Of a DNA stretch of 64,000 nucleotides, positions 56,420 to 64,000 are shown in pieces. The position numbers and the translations under genes are program-made. This DNA comes from Medicago truncatula (lineage: Eukaryota > Streptophyta > Magnoliopsida > Fabales > Fabaceae). The notes under the pieces are model-generated. The model was not told the origin of the DNA. It was given only the letters and a program-made list of their open reading frames with translations, and did not search any database. The stretch lies in NCBI RefSeq assembly GCF_003473485.1, contig NC_053044.1, forward strand, positions 34,104,091 to 34,168,090, read 5' to 3'. The first letter of the stretch is position 1. The number at the start of each line of letters is the position of its first letter.

Positions 56420-59400
56420 GAGATAAAGTTGTTAAAAGATTATCAGACTTCTTATATGGTACTTGGTTCAAGACTTAACACTAAAAGCAAGTTAATTGAC
56501 AATTAGCTTATGGTATTAGCAACATTAGAAAGAAGAAGAAAAAAACTTATAAAATTGGAGATTCACTTCGCAAAGAATTGGCCCAACATATTAAGAGGTT
56601 TAAAACAAATTTTATCGTCATACTTTAAAAAAGTTTATAAGAAAACATTGATAAAACAAGGTTTACTTAGCACAAGGTTTAAACTTAAAGCCAAACTAAG
56701 TACTATTCGTCCTGTTTTGAACGTGAATACAAGAAAACTACCAAAACTAACTTGCCAACTGTTGCATTTACAATAGCTTAATCAACGCAGTTCAAAGAAA
56801 ATTATGTGGGGAACAAGATGAACCGTACCTAAGGCAAAATATGTAAGTATTGTCCTATAATTAATCTATCATTTTATATATTTATAAGTAAAATAATTTT
56901 TTTTTTCAAAATTTAAAGTTTAAAGTCTTGGATTGCTTGGTCCTTGAACCAACCCTAACTTCATAACTAGCCATGAGCACGAATAACATTTATGTGACAT
57001 TGTGGTCTCAATGTCATGTGACATTGGCCAACCCTAATGTAACATGTGTCAATATTTGCTTAAAGAAAATAGCAAAAAGCAAAAAAAAAAAAAAATGGAA
57101 AAGAGTGAAGAAAACCACTTGTCACATTGTGGTTGGCTAATGTCACATGACATTGACACCACAATTTCACACAAGTGCTATCCCTATAAGCATATACTCC
57201 CTCCGGTCTCAAATGTAAGAAACTTTTCACTTTTTAGGTTCATTTAATAAATGATGTCAATAGATATTTAAATTGTTGGGCAAAATTCTCTTAATTACCT
57301 ACAATGTGTAGGAAAAATTTACCCCTTTTATGAGCTTTTTTTGTGTGAACTGAATGTCTTTTATGCATAACTGCAAAGATGAATCCATTTGGTCGGGTAG
57401 GACCGCAATGATGACAAAACTCTCTCTAAAAAAATTAATGTTGATGCATTCAACTACTTTATGAGTTTGAGTGCAACTATAAGGTAAATTCATAAGTACC
57501 TTAGAGTTTGGTTGAACTCCTAGACAATTTTCTAAATTTTATTTTAAAATAACTAATATAAAAATATGACATGACAATAAATGTTTAGATGAAGGGTATA
57601 TACTCAATCAAACTTTATCGATATCACTGGTTCTAAACTTAACAGATTTCAGATTAGAATAAATGGAGTATTACATTCATTAAGTATCTTAGATAGTTTA
57701 GGCTTTGTTTGAATGCATCTAAAAAAGTGAAAGGAAAGAACAAGAAGGGAAAGATTGCCTAAGGAAAGAAAAAGAGTAGAAAGTGAGAGGATTGTTTTGG
57801 TTGTTTGGTACAAGGGAAAGTGGAATGGAAAGTTGGAGGAAAGAAAGATCTACATTTTGTAATTGGCATAATTACCCTTAAACAAAAATAATATATTAGT
57901 ATATATAAACATTTTATGTACGAAGAATAAAATTTGTCATACAACAATCGAATCATGTATGCCTAGAGACTAACAAAAAGTTAAATGGTGAATTACTTAA
58001 AAAAAAAAAAGTTAGGCGTGAATTGAAAAAATAATAAAGAGACACCAACTAAAGTAGTAAATTAAATTAAAAATAAATAATAAAAGTTGGGGCATTTTAA
58101 ACAAAACATATGTTTCCTCATACTTTCCGTCCAAATGTGGGGAAAGGTTTCTAAGGTGGGTTCCACATATATTCTTTCTTTCTTTCCTTCACCTTTTTGG
58201 AGAGTTCCAAACAATGGAAAATCTTTCTTTCCCCAACCTTTCTCTCCTCCTCACTATTTTTCCCTTGAAATAAACATATTAAAAATCATTATTATATATA
58301 TATTTCAAAATACACTTAAGTTTATAACGCGAAACGTATCCTTACATGTTTTAAGTTCAACATTTGTAAATTAGTAATTTGTGTGAGGGAAAGTGAACAA
58401 GTTATTTATTTATTTATATTTTAACAAATTGGTTCGTTTTTCCATCTAACTTTAAAAATAAAAAAAATGTTTACATGACCATTAAACATTGAAGTGGAAG
58501 GTTCAAAAAGTGTTTATGACAACAAACACGATTTACAAATATTTTTATCTTATTGTTTTACCAATTTAATTCAAATTATACCAGATAAATATTTCATCAA
58601 CATTAAAAATCAAATAATTTATCAATTTTGTTTCAAACCAATACTAAATAATACACATATAAACCATAATTTTGAGAATTGTGATCTTAGACCTACCAAG
58701 TTAGTAATAAACGTCCACATATGTTTTTTATGACTAAAAGACTAGTTATACATTTTTACCGACATAAATGACAATTTGAAACTAAAAAATAAAATGACTA
58801 ATCCGATACAAACATTAAACTTAAAAACAAGATGATGAATTTAGCTTAAATTATTTTACAACTCTCATTTTTTAATGCAAAGAGCATATTAACTATTAGC
58901 TTTTGATACTAAATCTCAACATCAAATTCGATAGCAAATTAGGTACATCTCTTACAATTTGTTAATAATCGAGACGAAATGGAGTATATCAATTACGATA
59001 AAATATGATCCACAAAACAATATACTTGTGAAAAATCCTATAATTAAACAAAAACTAGATAAAATATTTTATGAACGAAAATGTTAATAATACCCATGAG
59101 AAGAGCTTATTCATATCCAGTATAATACATTTGAGATGCTAAAATTGTTTATCTTAATCAAATTTCTCATCAAGTTATAACTCTTCTATGTTAATATCCA
59201 AATGATATCAATGTAAACACAATGCAACAGATTATAACTGTGTAGACATTACAAATTAGTCACTCTTCAACAAAATTAACTTGAACCATAGATGTGCATT
59301 CACTCATGAATAGAGAAATCAATAACATCAAATATTATAACTCTAAGCTACTTGGCAGAAACTTGAATTATTGCTCAAGTGTCCTAGGGTTTTACATATG

Positions 59401-59980
59401 ATAATCTGATCACATTTGACAAAAACCCGACTCGCAATTAAGTTACACTTAAATTCTAAAATTCAAGAATTTTAGGTTTCCTTCTGTTTCCCTTTCACTT
59501 TGCATCATTCCTACTTAGAAACCCATGCAGCAACAAACATCTACAAGGGACTTTATGCTACCATGATAAAATCTAACTTAGATAAAGTACTATTCATATC
59601 CTATGCTCATCCAAGAATCCAAAGATGCTTGGTTGAGACACTATAAAGTGAAAATACTGAGTAATTGTATTATACCAAAGCAAAAACTAAAGAAGCAAAG
59701 GCATAAAGAAATACCACAATTGTTAAGGACAATTTAAATGTACTTGTGCTTTGTACTATAGTAGTAATTGGGGATTGGTACAAAGATGATGAAATCACAT
59801 TAAAATTTCCCACATTCATCGTCATCCAAAACAAATGATGAACTTGAGAATAAAGTGGGTTGAATTGATAACTAGATTGAATAAGTCAACTAGCGTATTA
59901 AATGGAATATCTTAGAAGCCAGTCATGGGTCAAATACCAACCAAAATTAAATTACAAGGAATGTTTCAGCTACTCTTATT
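56420..59980. other. AT-rich spacer with MITE remnants
   Basis: No supported gene; the frame at 56510-56776 lacks any recognisable motif. About 57196 begins a Stowaway-type tip. About 57705-58280 has GGCTTTGTTTGAATGCA at one side and inverted GGAAAGAAAGA / TCTTTCTTTCC segments, possibly a diverged TIR element. One likely micro-insertion lies at about 57975-58024 (ACTT plus A's between similar flanks ending GTGAATT). Confidence 0.45.
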
Positions 59981-59988
59981 ATTAGATG

Positions 59989-60090
59989 TGAAAGTAATTA
60001 GTTAAACTAATTAATTAGTTACCCTTTCTAGTTGTTCTTATTGGCTATATAAGAACAACTAATTAGTTTAACAAACTTTTACATCTAATA
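59989..60090. repeat. Small inverted-repeat (foldback) element
   Basis: TATTAGATGTGAAAGT at the left and ACTTTTACATCTAATA at the right, continuing to GTTAAACTAATTA on both strands, could form a hairpin with arms of about 45 nt. No target duplication is clear. It lies inside a wider inverted pair (59507-59526 and 60164-60183). Confidence 0.65.
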
Positions 60091-60870
60091 CTTATCCATC
60101 ATTGATGTCTAATTATAATCTAATTAGTTGAACAACTAATTGATCAAAAGATGTAAGCTATACGGGTTTCTAAGTAGGAATGATACAAATACAAACTGAA
60201 GGCCAAAATCACAAACTAATAATGACAACTATAGTGTCCAAATTTAACTAGAGTTAGATTCCTACAATACTGAAAAATTAAGTTAACTGAGCTTAACAGC
60301 ATTATCTACTTTAAAGTCTTAATTGATGTGATTCATTCAATGGAAGGGGGGATGAACCAACCCCACACCACCTTTCCCTCAACAAAGTCTATCTCATTGA
60401 TCATCCTACTACAAACACAACACTCCTCATGAAAAACTATTCAATTAATGCACAACTGTCCAAAGGCATACATAATTTTACTCATTAATCAATCAAGCAT
60501 TGAATATATAGGCATATATATAACACAGCTACGCAATAGAATCAAACAAACATATATGCTTACCATAAAATCCTGATTAATATAGAAGGCTGCAAAGAAT
60601 CATAGTTAAACTAATCCAATAAAAAACAGATAATCAGATAGACAGATCAAGAGAAACAAAATTATCTAAACATAATTAACATCTAATTCTGCAAGGTTTC
60701 TTAGAAACAGCAAACAAATGAACAAAACAAACAATCCCTAACCTTGCTATATATATTCTTACAACAAAAGCAGTCAGAAGTAGAACATACTGCACACAAG
60801 TACTAGCTTAGTCAGTAATTAAGATTAAGATTAAAACATGATTAATTAACAAGGTTCCTAGCTAACTCTT

Positions 60871-61812
60871 TCAGAAAGAAGGAGGAGGACGAGGAGGTGG
60901 AGGACCCCAAAACACATCATGAGGCATTTGAGTACCATTATGCAACAAATTTGGAGGCAAATTATACATAGGCATTGAAACCTGTTGTAGTTGTTGATGA
61001 TGCTCACCCAATTCCAAACCTTGAGAAGAAGTACTAGTAACTGCAGCTGCAACAGTTGCTGAATCCACACCAGATTGTTGAACTTGAACTTGCATTTCCT
61101 CTTGATCACCACCACCTTGTTCATCCTCCAAGGGCAATCTCTCATAGGTAGCATTAGCAAAAGTAGCAGCTATAACCATAACAGGTCCAGAAGCAACCAA
61201 AGGACCTGCAACAGAACCACCAACAACCTGCCCCTGACCACCAGCTAAATAAACAGTTAATCCAGTCGCTCCAGCCGGAGAAGGCGGAGGTAGAAAAGCT
61301 CCCGAAAGTGAAAGTATCTCGAATCTTCCATGAAGAGTAATAACACCACCAGGAGCAGCCGGCTGTCTAAGGGTTACATTAGCTACAATGCCACTCCCAC
61401 TCAAAACCGACACACCGCGGTGACGGCGGTTAGCAAAGGTGGCAATACTCTCCGCCACATCACTACCACTGCTGATTTCCAAGACATGGCTTCTTAGCGC
61501 ATTTGGGGATTCTTTGGTTATAACAATGGGTGGTTTGGGTTTGTTTTTGGATCCTGGTGGTCTCCCACGTGGCCTCCGACCACCACTGCTACTGCCTGGC
61601 TCAGATGGGTTTTGTTCTTCATTGTTGTTGTCTTCCTCTTCATTATTGTTGTTGTTGCTGTTGCTGCTGTTTGTTGGAGTTGAGTTCGCGTTGTTGTTGT
61701 TGTTTTCCATCAACTCTTGCTCTCTTTTCAGATGTTGAAGTGATGATGGTGATGAAGGCATTGATTCTCTATGACCCATAGCCACATTTCCAGTCCACCA
61801 ACGATTTGCCAT
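60871..61812 (-). CDS. AT-hook motif nuclear-localized protein (AHL, type I)
   Basis: Intronless, 313 aa from [10 protein letters not shown]; the frame opens 13 codons earlier, but MAN-x-WW is the family start (Arabidopsis AHL19/20). An Asn/Glu-rich low-complexity stretch (36-70) precedes one type-I AT-hook at about 79-93 ([15 protein letters not shown]). The PPC/DUF296 domain runs about 104-226 and contains the hallmark GRFEILSL at 162-169 and [20 protein letters not shown]. The tail ends [17 protein letters not shown] proteins bind the minor groove of AT-rich DNA as trimers in the nucleus and regulate growth, flowering and immunity. Which member this is cannot be settled here. The gene is intact, and GA-rich leader sequence lies just upstream (61862-61890). 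Confidence 0.94.
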   Translation of the reverse strand: MANRWWTGNVAMGHRESMPSSPSSLQHLKREQELMENNNNNANSTPTNSSNSNNNNNEEEDNNNEEQNPSEPGSSSGGRRPRGRPPGSKNKPKPPIVITKESPNALRSHVLEISSGSDVAESIATFANRRHRGVSVLSGSGIVANVTLRQPAAPGGVITLHGRFEILSLSGAFLPPPSPAGATGLTVYLAGGQGQVVGGSVAGPLVASGPVMVIAATFANATYERLPLEDEQGGGDQEEMQVQVQQSGVDSATVAAAVTSTSSQGLELGEHHQQLQQVSMPMYNLPPNLLHNGTQMPHDVFWGPPPPRPPPSF

Positions 61813-61854
61813 AATCTTCTTTGATTTGGAAGAATGAAAGAAAATCTTCAAGTT

Positions 61855-63130
61855 CAGAGTTGAGAGAGAGAGAAAGAGAAAGAAAGAGATATAGCTTTGA
61901 AAAGAAGCTGAGATATATCAACTTTGTTTGAATCTAAAGACTCAGATCTATCTCTGCAGCAGAAACCTTGAAAACCAAAACCTTATCTTATTATCTCAAA
62001 AGAAAATAAAAGAATCTATCAAGTTTCAAGTACATGTTTTATTTTTGTTTTTTTGCATGTAAACCCTAACCACATAAATAAAATCAAACAAGTCACATCC
62101 ACCTAATTATATAACAAAAAATAAAATGGTGGATGAATATATAACAAAAGGAGAGAACAAAAGAGAAGTAGAAGTAGAAGTAGAAGAAACCGTGTTGAAG
62201 AAGTACAAGAAGAAAAAAGGGAGTAAGTAACCCTTGAACTAGAAGAGTCTCAGGTTTTGTGGCATTTGAATCAGAAAAGGTGTTGTAGTGTAACCTGGGG
62301 AAAGGAAAGATTGTGATAATATGCGTTTGTAGTACCTCAATCTATGCCACTAAAAGGGGTCAGATGATAGATTAATTAGTACAGTTACAACAGTACTGTA
62401 GTAGTACCTTACCTCTCTCTAGTGAGAGGGACCCTCAAAGTTTCTATATCTGTCTGGGTATACGTGAAGTGTGTTTCAGTTTCAAAAGAAAAGATGATAA
62501 CATAACACCGTCCTTTGAACTTGCCTTTATCTATATTTGTTAGTGGTTTTGTGTGAAGTGAAGGGTGGTTTTTGGTTGTCTCCCTGGTAAGCGGTTATAG
62601 AGTTGTGTTCAAAGTTTTCAACTTCCTAAGTAAGCAGAAACACATCCACTTGGTGTTGTTGTGTCACCTACTCGTGACCCTTCTTCGTTCAAAACAAGAT
62701 TAGTAGAAAAGATTGCGCAACTTGCGCAAGACACTTTGTTGTGTGTACTCCATAATTATGATGATGCAAGGAAAATTATGTGTTCAAGAGTCATGGTTAA
62801 CCAACTTTTAATTATGATAGATAGATCTACTATGTTTATTTTGTTATGTACTCCCTCTGTTTGAAAATATACCTCGTTTAAAGTTTTTACGTACATATTA
62901 AAAAATGTATTGATTAAAAGAAAAAGAGATGTTATTTTACCAAATTATTCAATCAACTATTGGTTTTGTCGTTTAAAAAGATTATGGATGCAATTTGTTA
63001 TCTGTTTGACTTCTATTTCTACATATTTCCTCCATCTCAAAATAATATTCTCCTCGTCCTATATTATGTGACACTATTGACTCAGCCACATATATCAATG
63101 TACAATTTTGATCTTAAATATCTCTAATAA
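61855..63130. other. AHL gene leader, promoter and spacer
   Basis: GA-rich tracts (61862-61890; GTAGAA repeats at 62166-62188) probably belong to the 5' UTR or a leader intron. Further out are two Stowaway-type fragments (CTCCCTCTGTTTGAAAATAT near 62851; CCTCCATCTCAAAATAATATT near 63029). No gene is supported at 62661-62864. Confidence 0.45.
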
Positions 63131-63144
63131 TCTATTAGAAAAGA

Positions 63145-63983
63145 GGCTTAATTACATTTTTGGTCATCTAACTATTTAATTGGTAACGGTTTGGTTCTCT
63201 AACTAAAAAAATATTTATTTTGGTCCTCTAACTTTATCACCGTTACCATATTTCGTCCTTTCTGATAAATTAAATCAAATTCTGTTAAGTGTGTGCATAG
63301 ATGGCAATTAACTTCATGCTTCAACTTTCCATTTTTCTTCTTTTGCCTTGCAATCTTCATATCACGTTCATCAACATCATCACATTTATCATCATCATCA
63401 ACAACAAATTGAAAATAGTTACAACCACTATCATTTCGATTCCTCCAATTCCTACAACCCCAAAACTTCTTCCCACAGTTAGGGTTTGTAATTTCAGTAA
63501 CAGTCTTCAGAACTACAAACTCACTACACTGACATTTTCGAATTTGTCTCCTAAACCCAGAACTTACAGATCCGGACATGGCCCTTCCACCTTCGTTGTT
63601 GTTTCTTCTGTTAAATCGAGATCCTGCACTAGACATGGTCAAGTGACGAAAATGAACAAGAAGAGATTCGAATTAAAGGAAGATGAAGAAGGACTTTGAA
63701 TTGGAGGAAGATGAAGATGGAACCCTAATTTTTGGGGGAAAAAGTAACAATAAGAACAAACCACCAAAAACCCACAAGATTATATAGTGCTGACTCATAT
63801 ATTGTCAAATCAGCCCTTAATTGCCATCTATGCACACACTTAACAGAATTTGATTTAATTTAACTGGAAGGACGAAATATGGTAACGGTGATAAAGTTAG
63901 AGGACCAAAATAAATCATTTTTTAGTTAGAGGACCAAACTGTTACCAATTAAATAGTTAGAGGACCAAAAAGATAATTAAGCC
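63145..63983. mobile_element. MULE-like element, 839 bp, carrying a GRF zinc-finger ORF
   Basis: Left GGCTTAATTACATTTTTGG, right CAAAAAGATAATTAAGCC, with arms of about 165 bp that match closely throughout (GGTCCTCTAACTTTATCACC, AGTGTGTGCATAGATGGCA). TAGAAAAGA at 63136-63144 and TAGAAAAAA at 63984-63992 form a 9-bp target duplication with one mismatch. The arms end in GGYTTAA like the smaller MITEs here. It has no transposase of its own but contains the frame at 63199-63642. Confidence 0.9.
63199..63642 (-). CDS. GRF-type zinc-finger protein inside a MULE-like element
   Basis: 147 codons. A Ser/Arg/Asn-rich start is followed by a zf-GRF at about 37-74: C-x-C-x16-C-x6-C-x10-C (KCQCSEFVVLKTVTEITNP, CGKKFWGCRNW, GCNYFQF), with the aromatic residues of the family. 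An acidic patch (DDDDKCDDVDERD) and a basic KKKNGK follow. The last 35 codons read into the left inverted repeat, so the true C-terminus, if any, is element sequence. GRF fingers bind single-stranded nucleic acid in enzymes such as APE2 and TOP3A; small stand-alone GRF ORFs are common in plant repeats. Whether it is expressed is unknown. Confidence 0.7.
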   Translation of the reverse strand: MTMSSAGSRFNRRNNNEGGRAMSGSVSSGFRRQIRKCQCSEFVVLKTVTEITNPNCGKKFWGCRNWRNRNDSGCNYFQFVVDDDDKCDDVDERDMKIARQKKKNGKLKHEVNCHLCTHLTEFDLIYQKGRNMVTVIKLEDQNKYFFS

Positions 63984-64000
63984 TAGAAAAAATTATGAAA

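Overview
The window looks like nuclear DNA of a papilionoid legume (Medicago/Trifolium-like). The genes are plant genes with GT-AG introns: a Rubisco activase, a lectin receptor kinase, an AT-hook protein and plant RING ligases. The spacers are AT-rich and full of non-autonomous DNA transposons of types I associate with legumes. The genus is an inference from sequence style; no search was run.

Layout. 1-14 kb: a complete SDIR1 RING-H2 ubiquitin ligase gene (minus strand, 8 coding exons, 273 aa) and a broken partial copy of its last three exons about 7 kb away. Between them lie a Ty1/copia fossil and a decayed F-box/LRR gene. 16-17.5 kb: an intronless PCS1-type aspartic protease. 17.7-28.5 kb: a gene desert with MITEs and short insertions. 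28.5-30 kb: a RING + DUF1117 (RDUF-type) ubiquitin ligase with an ABRE/G-box next to a TATA-like box. 31.9 kb: tRNA-Asn(GUU). 33.7-34.6 kb: a secreted thaumatin-like protein. 37.1-40.4 kb: a domesticated hAT-transposase-like gene (773 aa, 4 coding exons), convergent with an intronless clade-IV L-type lectin receptor kinase (41-43 kb). 47.4-50.2 kb: Rubisco activase (RCA, 436 aa, beta form) with a G-box promoter and, past its stop, an in-frame relic of the alpha-isoform tail. 50.4-60 kb: transposon-rich spacer with a LINE fragment. 60.9-61.8 kb: an AHL (AT-hook + PPC) DNA-binding protein. 63.1-64.0 kb: a MULE-like element carrying a GRF zinc-finger ORF.

The genes do not form a pathway. SDIR1 and RDUF-type ligases are both tied to ABA/drought signalling in Arabidopsis, but their sharing this window may be chance.

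Two kinds of structure stand out. First, eight terminal-inverted-repeat elements each have a readable 9-bp target-site duplication (seven exact, one with a single mismatch), the mark of Mutator-like elements; one hAT MITE has an exact 8-bp duplication. Second, at least seventeen tiny insertions (about 10-22 bp: a short pyrimidine-rich lead plus an A-run, in either orientation) are flanked by 9-21 bp direct repeats. One of these, and one MULE, can be checked inside the window against the uninterrupted SDIR1 duplicate. I saw no CRISPR array, rRNA or organellar segment.
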